Assembly: GCA_002336975.1 (NCBI GenBank) | Contig: DDFA01000046.1 | Location: forward strand, 449-21,321 | Direction of reading: 5' to 3' | Length of the DNA stretch: 20,873 nucleotides | Source of the DNA: Phyllobacteriaceae bacterium UBA1940 | Lineage (GTDB): Bacteria > Pseudomonadota > Alphaproteobacteria > Rhizobiales > Rhizobiaceae | Part shown: piece by piece, positions 1 through 7,133 of the stretch | Layout: each line of letters begins with the position of its first letter | Position numbering within the stretch: position 1 is the stretch's first letter | The notes under the pieces: model-generated | The model's database searches: none | What the model saw: only the letters and a program-made list of their open reading frames with translations | Told to the model about the DNA's origin: nothing | Made by a program: the position numbers and the translations under genes

Positions 1-674
1 CGATCGCGCGCCGCCTGACCGAGGCGAAGTCGACGATCCCGCATTTCTACCTGACGATCGACTGCGAACTCGACGCATTGCTGGCGCTGCGCAAGCAGCT
101 GAACGATGCAGCGCCGGTCAAGAAGACCGACAAGGGCGAGGTTCCCGCCTTCAAACTGTCGGTCAACGACATGGTGATCAAGGCGATGGCGCTGGCGCTG
201 CGCGACGTGCCGGCCGCCAACGCATCGTGGACCGACAGCGCCATGGTGATGCACAAGCACGCCGATGTCGGCGTCGCGGTCTCGATCCCTGGCGGACTGA
301 TCACGCCGATCGTGCGCCGGGCCGAGGAAAAGTCGCTGTCGGCGATTTCTAGCGAAATGAAGGACCTCGCCGCCCGCGCCAAGAACCGCAAGCTGAAGCC
401 TGAGGAATATCAGGGCGGCACGACAGCGGTTTCCAATCTCGGCATGTTCGGCATCAAGGATTTTGCCGCGGTGATCAACCCGCCACACGCGACGATCCTG
501 GCGGTCGGCGCGGGCGAGGAGCGCGCCGTGGTCAAGAATGGCGAGATCAAAATCGCCAATGTCATGTCGGTGACGCTGTCGACCGACCACCGCGCGGTCG
601 ACGGTGCTCTTGGCGCCGAACTGCTCGGCGCCTTCAGACATTATATCGAGAATCCGATGTCGATGCTGGTCTGA
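1..674 (+). CDS. pdhC: Pyruvate dehydrogenase E2, dihydrolipoamide acetyltransferase, C-terminal part (5' truncated by window edge)
   Basis: The reading frame is open from the first bases and ends at TGA 672-674, so only about 224 C-terminal residues are present; the lipoyl and E1/E3-binding domains must lie outside the window. What is seen is the 2-oxoacid dehydrogenase acyltransferase catalytic domain: a segment reading IPHFYLTIDCELDALL near the edge, the core stretch GVAVSIPGGLITPIVR, the NLGMFGIKDFAAVINPP strand, and the active-site motif DHRAVDG close to the C-terminus, whose His is the acetyl-transfer residue in this family. The enzyme moves the acetyl group from lipoyl-lysine to CoA in the cytoplasmic pyruvate dehydrogenase complex. 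Assignment to pyruvate rather than 2-oxoglutarate dehydrogenase rests on similarity to alphaproteobacterial PdhC and on lpdA and lipA downstream; branched-chain or 2-oxoglutarate E2 is the less likely alternative. Confidence 0.93.
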   Translation, partial: IARRLTEAKSTIPHFYLTIDCELDALLALRKQLNDAAPVKKTDKGEVPAFKLSVNDMVIKAMALALRDVPAANASWTDSAMVMHKHADVGVAVSIPGGLITPIVRRAEEKSLSAISSEMKDLAARAKNRKLKPEEYQGGTTAVSNLGMFGIKDFAAVINPPHATILAVGAGEERAVVKNGEIKIANVMSVTLSTDHRAVDGALGAELLGAFRHYIENPMSMLV

Positions 675-685
675 TCGGGGCCGCG

Positions 686-1117
686 ATGCGCATCATCGGC
701 ACGACGCTGCTAATGCTGATCGGCGGATTTTTCGCCAGCGGCACGGTTGCGCAGGCGATTGTGCTCGATGCGCGGGCTGATGCCGAGTTCATCCTCGTTT
801 ACATGGCAGTGGGTGGTTTCTTTATCCTGTCGTCCGTCGCGTTCCTGATCGCACAGTTCGGTGGCGATGTGCGCCGGGCGGCGGCGCTCGCGGCGGGTCT
901 GCTGCTGGTGCTTATTTTTGCGGCTGCCGGCATCCTGATCGTCATCGACCTGATCGACACGCCCGAACACGGCGCAATCGCCAACAACTGGCCAATCATC
1001 GCCGGTTTGACGCTGCCTCAAGCGGTGAATGTCCTCGTGCAATGGCTGGTCGTGCGCTGGCGCAACCCCGCCAAACCTGTCGCGCCGATTTTTGGCCGCG
1101 GACCAAGGCCGGCATGA
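686..1117 (+). CDS. Small four-helix integral membrane protein of unknown function
   Basis: A 143-residue protein that I do not recognise as a named family. The N-terminus (MRIIGTTLLMLIGGFFASG) is a hydrophobic segment that could be a signal anchor. Three further hydrophobic stretches follow at about residues 35-56, 64-90 and 102-120, and the tail is basic and proline-rich (WRNPAKPVAPIFGRGPRPA), which suggests a cytoplasmic C-terminus. There is no enzymatic motif. It starts 11 bases after the pdhC stop, with only a weak G-rich stretch as ribosome site. Its stop overlaps the start of the next gene by four bases (ATGA at 1114-1117), so the two are probably translationally coupled and belong to the pdh operon. 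Base composition and codon use look like those of the neighbours, which argues for a real gene despite the lack of recognisable homology. Confidence 0.75.
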   Translation: MRIIGTTLLMLIGGFFASGTVAQAIVLDARADAEFILVYMAVGGFFILSSVAFLIAQFGGDVRRAAALAAGLLLVLIFAAAGILIVIDLIDTPEHGAIANNWPIIAGLTLPQAVNVLVQWLVVRWRNPAKPVAPIFGRGPRPA

Positions 1118-1755
1118 TGCGCACCGTTCTCTGCTACGGCGATTCATTGACCTGGGGCTATGACGCCGCCGGACCGGGGCGTCATCAACCGGCCGACCGC
1201 TGGCCGGGTGTGCTGCAGGCGGCGCTGGGCAAGGACGTCGCAGTGATCGCCGAGGGTCTGAACGGCCGCACGACCGCGTTCGATGACCATCTGGGCCCGG
1301 CCGACCGAAACGGCGCGCGAGCACTGCCGGTGCTGCTGTCGTCGCATTCGCCGATCGACCTGGCGATCATCATGCTCGGCTCCAACGACATGAAGCCCTG
1401 GGTCGTGGGGCGAGCGCATGCGGCGCGCGACGGCATGCGCCGGCTGACGGAGATCGTTCGCGGCCACGTCTATCCGCTGAACGAGGACGCACCCGACATC
1501 CTGATCGTCGCGCCGCCGCCGCTGGTTGAAACCGGCGATCCGGATTTTGCGGCGATGTTTGACGGCGGGGTCGTGCAGTCGCGTATGCTCGCAAGCCTCT
1601 ATTCAGACCTTGCCGACCTTACGAGCTGCGGTTTCTTCGACGCCGGGTCGGTTGCGCAGACAACGCCGATCGACGGCGTGCATCTCGACGCCGCCAACAC
1701 GCGCGCAATCGGCCGCGGACTGGAGCCGATCGTGCGCGTCATGCTTGGAATTTGA
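1114..1755 (+). CDS. SGNH/GDSL-family hydrolase, arylesterase/acyltransferase type (MsAcT-like)
   Basis: A 213-residue cytoplasmic enzyme (no signal peptide). Block I reads LCYGDSLTWGY, with catalytic Ser11; block II-like EGLNGRTT supplies the oxyanion Gly/Asn region; block III is IIMLGSNDMK; block V is DGVHLDAAN, with the Asp and His of the triad. This pattern and length closely resemble the Mycobacterium smegmatis arylesterase/acyltransferase known as MsAcT and related rhizobial arylesterases, which hydrolyse short-chain esters and can transfer acyl groups in water. The frame is open upstream to 1042, but the ATG at 1114 is chosen because it forms an ATGA overlap with the previous stop and puts the GDSL block at the usual distance from the N-terminus. 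It lies between the E2 and E3 genes of pyruvate dehydrogenase; a role in acetyl-ester or acyl-CoA by-product handling is my inference only. The natural substrate is unknown. Confidence 0.88.
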   Translation: MMRTVLCYGDSLTWGYDAAGPGRHQPADRWPGVLQAALGKDVAVIAEGLNGRTTAFDDHLGPADRNGARALPVLLSSHSPIDLAIIMLGSNDMKPWVVGRAHAARDGMRRLTEIVRGHVYPLNEDAPDILIVAPPPLVETGDPDFAAMFDGGVVQSRMLASLYSDLADLTSCGFFDAGSVAQTTPIDGVHLDAANTRAIGRGLEPIVRVMLGI

Positions 1756-1765
1756 GGAGATCATC

Positions 1766-3208
1766 ATGGCCGACAGCTACGACATCATCATCATCGGCTC
1801 CGGACCCGGCGGCTACATCGCCGCCATCCGTGCGGCGCAACTCGGCCTCAAGACCGCAATCGTCGAACGCGAGCATCTGGCTGGCATCTGCTCCAACTGG
1901 GGCTGCATTCCAACCAAGGCGCTGCTGCGCTCGGCCGAGGTACTGCATCTGGGCGAACATGCCAATGATTACGGCCTGAAGCTGGAAGGGAAGATTTCCC
2001 CGGACCTGAAAGCGGTCGTCGACCGGGCGCGCGGCATCGCCCACCGGATGAACAACGGCGTCGGCTTCCTGATGAAGAAGAACAAGGTCGACGTGATCTG
2101 GGGCGAGGCGAAGCTGACCAAGGCGAATGAGATCGTCGTCGGCAAGCCGACCAAGAAGCCGATGGAGCCGGTCGGTCCGGCGCCGAAAAACACCAAGGGC
2201 GAGGGAGCCTACACCGCCAAGCACATCATCGTCGCCACCGGGGCGCGGCCGCGGGCATTGCCCGGCATCGAGCCCGACGGAAATCTGATCTGGACCTATT
2301 TCGAGGCGATGGTGCCGAAGGAGATGCCGAAATCGCTGCTTGTGATGGGATCGGGCGCGATCGGCATCGAGTTCGCCTCGTTCTATCGCTCGATGGGCGT
2401 CGAGGTGACGGTTGTCGAGATCATGCCGCAGATCATGCCGGTCGAGGACGTCGAAATCTCGAAATGGGCGCAGAAACAGCTCGAGAAGCAGGGCATGAAA
2501 ATCATGTTGGAAACCAAGGTGACCAAGGTCGAGAAGGGCGCCAATTCGGTGACCGCTACGGTCGAGGGCAAGGACGGCAAGACGCAGCAGATCATCGCCG
2601 ACCGGATGATCTCGGCGGTCGGCGTCCAGTGCAACATCGAGAATATCGGCCTCGAAACCGTCGGTGTGAAGACCGAGCGAGGCGCGATCGCCATCGACGA
2701 ATACGGCCGGACCAATGTGCCGGGCGTCTACGCCATCGGCGATGTCGCCGGCCCGCCGATGCTGGCGCACAAGGCCGAGCATGAGGCGGTCATCTGCGTC
2801 GAAAAGATCGCCGGCCTGCATCCGCATCCGATGGACCGGTTGATGATCCCCGGCTGCACCTATTGCAGCCCGCAGGTCGCGTCTGTCGGCCTGACCGAAG
2901 CCAGGGCGAAAGAGCAGGGCAAGGATATTCGCGTCGGCCGTTTCCAGTTCGTCGCCAATGGCAAGGCGGTGGCGCTGGGCGAGGACCAGGGGCTGGTCAA
3001 GACGATTTTTGACAAGAAGACCGGGCAGCTGCTCGGTGCGCACATGGTCGGCGCGGAGGTGACCGAACTGATCCAGGGATTTGTCGTGGCGATGAACCTG
3101 GAGACGACGGAAGAGGAACTGATGCATTCGATCTTCCCGCATCCGACGCTGTCGGAGACGATGAAGGAGAGTGTTCTGGACGCCTATGGACGTGTTCTGA
3201 ATGCATAG
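1766..3208 (+). CDS. lpdA: Dihydrolipoamide dehydrogenase (E3)
   Basis: A 480-residue FAD flavoprotein that reoxidises dihydrolipoamide on E2 with NAD+. The FAD-binding motif IIIIGSGPGGYIAA is at residues 7-20. The redox disulfide is ICSNWGCIPTKAL, with Cys42 and Cys47. The NAD-binding glycine motif is LLVMGSGAIGIEFAS in the middle of the protein, followed by a second FAD stretch YAIGDVAGPPMLAHKA, and the dimer-interface active-site pair is His459-Glu464 in PHPTLSE. The frame is open far upstream (from 1526), but the ATG at 1766 is preceded by a strong GAGGAGA ribosome site at 1754-1760 and matches the family N-terminus, so the longer reading is rejected. A lysine- and proline-rich insertion after the first FAD domain (about residues 126-147, ending before AYTAKHIIVATGA) is somewhat longer than in enterobacterial Lpd. 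It follows the SGNH gene by ten bases and is part of the pdh operon. Confidence 0.97.
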   Translation: MADSYDIIIIGSGPGGYIAAIRAAQLGLKTAIVEREHLAGICSNWGCIPTKALLRSAEVLHLGEHANDYGLKLEGKISPDLKAVVDRARGIAHRMNNGVGFLMKKNKVDVIWGEAKLTKANEIVVGKPTKKPMEPVGPAPKNTKGEGAYTAKHIIVATGARPRALPGIEPDGNLIWTYFEAMVPKEMPKSLLVMGSGAIGIEFASFYRSMGVEVTVVEIMPQIMPVEDVEISKWAQKQLEKQGMKIMLETKVTKVEKGANSVTATVEGKDGKTQQIIADRMISAVGVQCNIENIGLETVGVKTERGAIAIDEYGRTNVPGVYAIGDVAGPPMLAHKAEHEAVICVEKIAGLHPHPMDRLMIPGCTYCSPQVASVGLTEARAKEQGKDIRVGRFQFVANGKAVALGEDQGLVKTIFDKKTGQLLGAHMVGAEVTELIQGFVVAMNLETTEEELMHSIFPHPTLSETMKESVLDAYGRVLNA

Positions 3209-3287
3209 TCATGTTGCGACGGCGCATCTGTTAGACGCCCGCCGCATCGTCTATATGGAAGCATGAAAGCCGAAAGGGGCGACTGGC

Positions 3288-3536
3288 ATGGACATCAAGG
3301 CAATTGTGATATTTCTCCTGATCGGCCTCGTCGCCGGGTGGCTCGCCAGCTTCGTGGTCGGCGGTGGCGGAATGCTCAAATATCTGCTGTGGGGCGTTCT
3401 GGGCGCTTTTGTCGGTCCATTCGTGCTGCGCGGCTTCAACATCAATCTGGGCATCGGCAACCAGCTGGTGTCACAGATCGTCTCGTCGACGATCGGAGCG
3501 ATCATCGTCGTCGTCATCGCGCGCGTTCTTGGCTGA
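3288..3536 (+). CDS. GlsB/YeaQ/YmgE-family (transglycosylase-associated) small membrane protein, copy 1
   Basis: An 82-residue, highly hydrophobic, glycine-rich protein with three predicted membrane helices: about residues 4-26 (IVIFLLIGLVAGWLASFVVG), 29-47 and 61-81 (VSSTIGAIIVVVIARVLG). The first-helix pattern GLVAGWLAS followed by a GGGG turn is typical of the transglycosylase-associated (GlsB/YeaQ/YmgE) family, whose members are linked to envelope and general stress but have no known biochemical activity. An AAAGGGGC ribosome site lies just upstream of the ATG. It begins 79 bases after lpdA, a gap in which I could not define a promoter with confidence. The next gene encodes a second protein of the same family, 12 bases on. 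Confidence 0.82.
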   Translation: MDIKAIVIFLLIGLVAGWLASFVVGGGGMLKYLLWGVLGAFVGPFVLRGFNINLGIGNQLVSQIVSSTIGAIIVVVIARVLG

Positions 3537-3548
3537 GGAGATCGAATC

Positions 3549-3827
3549 GTGACGGAAACCTACGGCATTTTCTACAGTCCCGGCATCGGCTTTTTCGGAC
3601 TGCTGCTGATCGGCTTTCTCGCCGGCTGGATCGCAGAGCGGACGATGAACCGGCATCACGGCGCCTTGACCAATATTCTGGTCGGCATCGCCGGTTCGTT
3701 CGTGGGCGGAACCCTTGCCAATCTGGTCGGCGTCCAGTTCTACGGATTTTTCGGCAGCCTGATCGTCGCGACCATTGGCGCAATCGTGATCCTGTGGGTT
3801 TTCGGCCGCGCCGAGCGCAAGGTGTAG
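3549..3827 (+). CDS. GlsB/YeaQ/YmgE-family small membrane protein, copy 2
   Basis: A 92-residue protein starting at GTG, preceded by a GAGGAGA-like ribosome site that overlaps the end of copy 1. Three membrane helices are visible at about residues 13-30 ([16 protein letters not shown]), 40-60 ([19 protein letters not shown]) and 67-86 ([20 protein letters not shown]). The motif [11 protein letters not shown]...[19 protein letters not shown] is a closer match to the family core than copy 1. The conserved glycine spacing suggests tight helix packing. It probably shares a transcript with copy 1 and with lipA, which starts seven bases after its stop. The two copies are diverged and not a recent duplication; they may form a hetero-oligomer, which is inference. 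Confidence 0.86.
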   Translation: MTETYGIFYSPGIGFFGLLLIGFLAGWIAERTMNRHHGALTNILVGIAGSFVGGTLANLVGVQFYGFFGSLIVATIGAIVILWVFGRAERKV

Positions 3828-3834
3828 CTTCGAC

Positions 3835-4806
3835 ATGGTGACAGTTGTCGACACAATTGCCCGGCCGCGACCGCGCCATCCCGAAAAGGCCCACCGGCCC
3901 GACCAGGAGGTGCTGCGCAAGCCGGATTGGATCCGCGTCAAGGCGCCGGTCTCGAAAGGCTATGCCGAGACGCGCGAGATCGTGCGCTCCAATAATCTGG
4001 TCACCGTGTGCGAGGAGGCCGGCTGCCCCAATATCGGCGAATGCTGGGACAAGAAGCACGCGACGTTCATGATCATGGGCGAGATCTGCACCCGCGCCTG
4101 CTCGTTCTGCAATGTCGCCACCGGCAGGCCGGACGCGCTCGACATGGCGGAGCCTGAAAGCGTCGCCAATGCGGTGGCGCAGATGGGCCTCACCCATGTG
4201 GTCATCACCTCGGTCGATCGCGACGATCTCGACGATGGCGGCGCGGAGCATTTTGCCAGGACCATCCGGGCGATCCGCGCCCGCACGCCCGACACGACGA
4301 TCGAGATCCTGACGCCGGATTTCCTGCGCAAGGACGGCGCGCTGGAGGTCGTCGTGGCCGCCAAGCCAGACGTCTTCAACCACAATCTCGAGACGGTGCC
4401 GTCGAACTACCTGACGGTTCGCCCCGGCGCCCGCTATTTCCATTCGATCCGGCTGCTGCAGCGGGTGAAGGAACTCGATCCGTCGATGTTCACCAAGTCC
4501 GGGATCATGGTGGGGCTGGGCGAGGAGCGCAATGAAGTGCTGCAGCTGATGGACGATCTGCGTTCCGCCGACGTCGATTTCCTCACCATCGGCCAGTATC
4601 TGCAGCCGACGAAGAAGCACCACGCCGTCAAGTCGTTCGTCACCCCGGAGGAGTTCAAGTCCTACGAGACCGTCGGCCTGACCAAGGGTTTCCTGCTAGT
4701 GTCGGCCAGTCCGCTGACACGGTCGTCGCACCACGCTGGCGACGATTTCGCCCGACTGCGCGCGGCGCGCGAGAAGCATTTGGCCAAGGCCGCGCCGACG
4801 GTCTGA
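3835..4806 (+). CDS. lipA: Lipoyl synthase (radical SAM)
   Basis: A 323-residue enzyme that inserts two sulfurs into octanoyl-lysine of E2 and GcvH domains to make lipoyl groups. The auxiliary 4Fe-4S cluster cysteines are in [12 protein letters not shown] (Cys59, Cys64, Cys70). The radical-SAM cysteines are in CTRACSFC (Cys85, Cys89, Cys92). The C-terminal RSSHHAG segment carries the serine that ligates the auxiliary cluster in characterised LipA proteins. Other family landmarks are [29 protein letters not shown] and [13 protein letters not shown]. The ATG at 3835 lies seven bases after the preceding stop, and the length is normal for the family. Placement after E2 and E3 genes fits its job of maturing that complex. 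lipB is not in this window. Confidence 0.97.
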   Translation: MVTVVDTIARPRPRHPEKAHRPDQEVLRKPDWIRVKAPVSKGYAETREIVRSNNLVTVCEEAGCPNIGECWDKKHATFMIMGEICTRACSFCNVATGRPDALDMAEPESVANAVAQMGLTHVVITSVDRDDLDDGGAEHFARTIRAIRARTPDTTIEILTPDFLRKDGALEVVVAAKPDVFNHNLETVPSNYLTVRPGARYFHSIRLLQRVKELDPSMFTKSGIMVGLGEERNEVLQLMDDLRSADVDFLTIGQYLQPTKKHHAVKSFVTPEEFKSYETVGLTKGFLLVSASPLTRSSHHAGDDFARLRAAREKHLAKAAPTV

Positions 4807-4807
4807 A

Positions 4808-5281
4808 ATGCCGAAATTCAACACGGTCAGGCGGGTCGCGTTCACGCCCGAGCAGATGTTTGCGCTGGTGGCGGATGTGGAAAAATATCCGCAATTCGTG
4901 CCGATGTGCGAGAGCCTGACGGTCCGCTCGCGCAAGGAGCGCGACGGTGTCGCCGTTCTGGTGGCCGACATGGCTGTCGGCTACAAGCAGATCCGCGAGA
5001 CTTTTACCAGCCAGGTCGTGCTGAAGCCGGACGACCTGCGCATCGACGTCAAATATCTCGACGGGCCGTTCAAATATCTGCGCAATGTCTGGCAATTCGA
5101 TCCGGCCGCCGATGGCTGCGACGTCAGGTTCGAGATCGACTACGAGTTCAAGAGCCGCATCCTCGGCGCGATGATGGGCGCGGTGTTCGACCGCGCGTTC
5201 AGGATGTTTTCGGGCGCGTTCGAAGAACGGGCGAAGCAGGTCTATGGGCCGCGCCCGTCAGGGGGCGGGGCGTCGGCCTGA
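4808..5281 (+). CDS. COQ10/RatA-type START-domain (SRPBCC) protein
   Basis: A 157-residue protein of the polyketide-cyclase/START fold. It opens with the family pattern RRVAFTPEQMFALVADVEKYPQFVPMCESLTV, has a central segment VLVADMAVGYKQIRETFTSQV, and ends with the helix FKSRILGAMMGAVFDRAFRMFSGAFEERAKQVYG. In the Coq10 branch this hydrophobic cavity binds coenzyme Q and supports respiration; in enterobacteria the relative RatA has been described as blocking 70S ribosome association. Alphaproteobacterial members next to lipA are usually annotated as ubiquinone-binding COQ10-like, which I favour. The ATG follows the lipA stop by one base, indicating co-translation. The gene ends only three bases before the convergent cinA-like stop, with no visible terminator between them. 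Confidence 0.9.
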   Translation: MPKFNTVRRVAFTPEQMFALVADVEKYPQFVPMCESLTVRSRKERDGVAVLVADMAVGYKQIRETFTSQVVLKPDDLRIDVKYLDGPFKYLRNVWQFDPAADGCDVRFEIDYEFKSRILGAMMGAVFDRAFRMFSGAFEERAKQVYGPRPSGGGASA

Positions 5282-5284
5282 TCG

Positions 5285-5782
5285 CTATGGCTTCGCCGGC
5301 GTCAATGCCTCGACGCCAAGCTGAAGCGCGGTGACGACCGCCTGTCGCCGGACGAAGGCGCGGCCCTCGTCGGCAAACAGCCGCTTTTCGGCGACAATCG
5401 GCACACCCTGCAGGGCGACGCCGAACCACACCAGTCCGACCGGCTTTTGCGGCGAGCCGCCGCCCGGGCCGGCAATGCCGGTGACCGACAGCGCAAGGCC
5501 TGCGCGCGAGCGGCGCAACGCGCCGGCCGCCATTTCGAGCGCGGTTTGCTGCGACACGGCCCCGAAGCGGTCGAGCGTCTCGCGCATCACGCCCAGCATG
5601 TCCATTTTTGCGTCGTTGGAGTAGGTGACAAAGCCGCGATCGACCACGTCGGACGAGCCGGCAATATCGGTCAGGCTGGCGATGACGCCGCCGCCGGTGC
5701 AGGATTCTGCGGTCGCGATCATGACGCCGCGCGCCCGGCAAAGCTCTAGCAGCCGAACAGCAAGGGCGGCGTGTCCGCTCAT
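5285..5782 (-). CDS. pncC: CinA C-terminal domain protein, probable nicotinamide-nucleotide amidohydrolase (PncC-type)
   Basis: A 165-residue stand-alone CinA C-terminal domain; the N-terminal molybdopterin-binding-like domain of full CinA is absent. The motif [21 protein letters not shown] contains the probable catalytic Ser27, and [15 protein letters not shown] contains Lys59, its likely partner. The loop [20 protein letters not shown] is the phosphate-binding signature of the family. The expected reaction is deamidation of nicotinamide mononucleotide to nicotinate mononucleotide, salvaging NMN. The start at 5782 overlaps the ispDF stop by four bases (ATGA read on the minus strand), so translation is coupled to ispDF. 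Longer open frames run upstream but are the shadow of ispDF. A competence role, suggested by the name CinA, is not implied. Confidence 0.92.
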   Translation of the reverse strand: MSGHAALAVRLLELCRARGVMIATAESCTGGGVIASLTDIAGSSDVVDRGFVTYSNDAKMDMLGVMRETLDRFGAVSQQTALEMAAGALRRSRAGLALSVTGIAGPGGGSPQKPVGLVWFGVALQGVPIVAEKRLFADEGRAFVRRQAVVTALQLGVEALTPAKP

Positions 5783-6975
5783 CCGGGCAGACCCCCGGGA
5801 TAGACGACGCTGGCGGTGGCGATCGCGGCTATGCCTTCCTTGCGGCCGACAAAACCTAGCTTTTCGTTGGTCGTCGCCTTGATCGACACGCGGTCGGGAG
5901 CAATCGCCAGCATCGCGGCGATCGCCGCCGTCATGGCGTCGCGATGCGGGCCGATTTTCGGGGCCTCGCAGATCAGCGTCACATCGACATTGGCGATGCG
6001 GCCGCCGCGTTCGCGCACGATGTTTGCCGCATGTTCGATGAAACGCGAGGAAGCGGCCCCCTTCCACTGCATGTCGGAGGGCGGAAAATGCGTGCCGATG
6101 TCGCCGGCGCCGCAGGTGGCGAGCAAGGCGTCGGTAAGCGCATGCAGGCCGACATCGGCATCGGAATGGCCGGACAGTTTCCGGTCGTGGGGGATGGCGA
6201 CGCCGCACAGCACGACATGGTCGCCCGGCTCGAAGGAATGAACGTCGTAGCCATTGCCGGTGCGCACGTCGGGAAAGGCGTGAGCGCGGGCGAGCCGTTG
6301 GTCGGCCATGACGAGATCCTCCGGGAATGTGAGCTTGACGTTGTCGGTCGAGCCCGGCGCCAGCTCGACCCGGACGCCAGCCCATTCGGCGATGGATGCG
6401 TCGTCGGTGAAATCGGACCGGCCTGAAGCCCGCGCCAGTTGGTGCGCGCCATGGATCAGTTCGAAGGGAAAGCCCTGCGGCGTCTGCGCGGCAAAAAGCG
6501 TCGAGCGGTCGACGGTTTCAAGGCCTGAAGCGGTCCGGCGCTTGATGGTGTCGGCGACGGGAACGGCCGGCAAGCCGCCAACACCCCGCGCGGCTGCCGC
6601 GATCACCCGGTCGATCAGCCGGGCGGCGATAAACGGGCGCACCGCGTCGTGGATCAGCACCGAACGCGGCGGATTTGCGGACAGGAAATCAAGCGCGAGA
6701 CGGGTCGATTCCTGGCGGGTCGCGCCGCCGATCACGACCTGAACGCGATCCTCAAACCCTTTGACGCTGTCATCGAACAGGTCGCGGTCGTCCGCATGAA
6801 TGGCGACAACGATGCGGCCGATCTTGCCGTGGCCGGCAAAGGCGCGGATGGTGTGGCGGATGACCGGTTCGCCGCCGATCGGACGATATTGCTTGGGTCC
6901 GGACCCGGGATTGCCGGCGCGTTCGCCGCGTCCGGCCGCGACAATGACAATGGCTGTTTCGTCTGAAGGGTTCAT
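5779..6975 (-). CDS. ispDF: Bifunctional 2-C-methyl-D-erythritol 4-phosphate cytidylyltransferase / 2,4-cyclodiphosphate synthase
   Basis: A 398-residue fusion catalysing steps 3 and 5 of the non-mevalonate isoprenoid pathway. The IspD half (about residues 1-232) shows the nucleotide loop [14 protein letters not shown], the lysine motif [34 protein letters not shown] and [10 protein letters not shown]. The IspF half (about 238-398) shows the metal ligands Asp244 and His246 in [12 protein letters not shown], His278 in [12 protein letters not shown], plus [11 protein letters not shown] and [16 protein letters not shown]. The frame continues upstream by 38 codons, but the ATG at 6975 is chosen because [15 protein letters not shown] places the nucleotide loop correctly; only a weak AGG-type ribosome site precedes it. 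The fusion is characteristic of alphaproteobacteria and some epsilonproteobacteria. It is divergent from dusB. Confidence 0.97.
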   Translation of the reverse strand: MNPSDETAIVIVAAGRGERAGNPGSGPKQYRPIGGEPVIRHTIRAFAGHGKIGRIVVAIHADDRDLFDDSVKGFEDRVQVVIGGATRQESTRLALDFLSANPPRSVLIHDAVRPFIAARLIDRVIAAAARGVGGLPAVPVADTIKRRTASGLETVDRSTLFAAQTPQGFPFELIHGAHQLARASGRSDFTDDASIAEWAGVRVELAPGSTDNVKLTFPEDLVMADQRLARAHAFPDVRTGNGYDVHSFEPGDHVVLCGVAIPHDRKLSGHSDADVGLHALTDALLATCGAGDIGTHFPPSDMQWKGAASSRFIEHAANIVRERGGRIANVDVTLICEAPKIGPHRDAMTAAIAAMLAIAPDRVSIKATTNEKLGFVGRKEGIAAIATASVVYPGGLPG

Positions 6976-7133
6976 CTGGCCTGAATTCGATCTTGGTTGT
7001 GCTGGATAAGGCAAGCAGTCGCGCCTGACCAGTGCTGCGCGCGCCAACAAGCCCGATTGCCTCGATGCAGTTGCGTTGCAGTGCAGCATTGGCTAATGAA
7101 TGTGCAGCGATCAATAGTGCTCCGTATTTGTGC
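6976..7133. promoter_or_regulatory. Divergent intergenic region between ispDF and dusB
   Basis: This 158-base gap must hold the promoters for ispDF (leftward) and dusB-ntrBC (rightward). Its right half is less GC-rich than the flanking genes and contains several TGCA tetramers (near 7066, 7077, 7082, 7102 and 7131), including the nonamer TGCGTTGCA at 7072-7080, which is also the half-site of the inverted repeat upstream of ntrY. I could not assign -35/-10 elements to either direction with confidence, and no sigma-54 -24/-12 element was evident. Confidence 0.45.

Noticed and set aside
1739..3142. 467-codon open frame antisense to lpdA
   Set aside because: High-GC coding sequence produces long antisense frames; the translation is His/Asp/Arg-rich with no motif, while lpdA on the other strand is unmistakable.
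3514..4623. 369-codon open frame antisense to lipA and the second GlsB-type gene
   Set aside because: Shadow of lipA; no motif, no ribosome site, unusual amino-acid composition.
7032..7133. N-terminal extension of dusB from GTG 7032 or ATG 7065
   Set aside because: The added residues are Cys-rich, unlike the family, and the region is better explained as intergenic regulatory DNA; however 7134 lacks a strong ribosome site, so the start is not certain.
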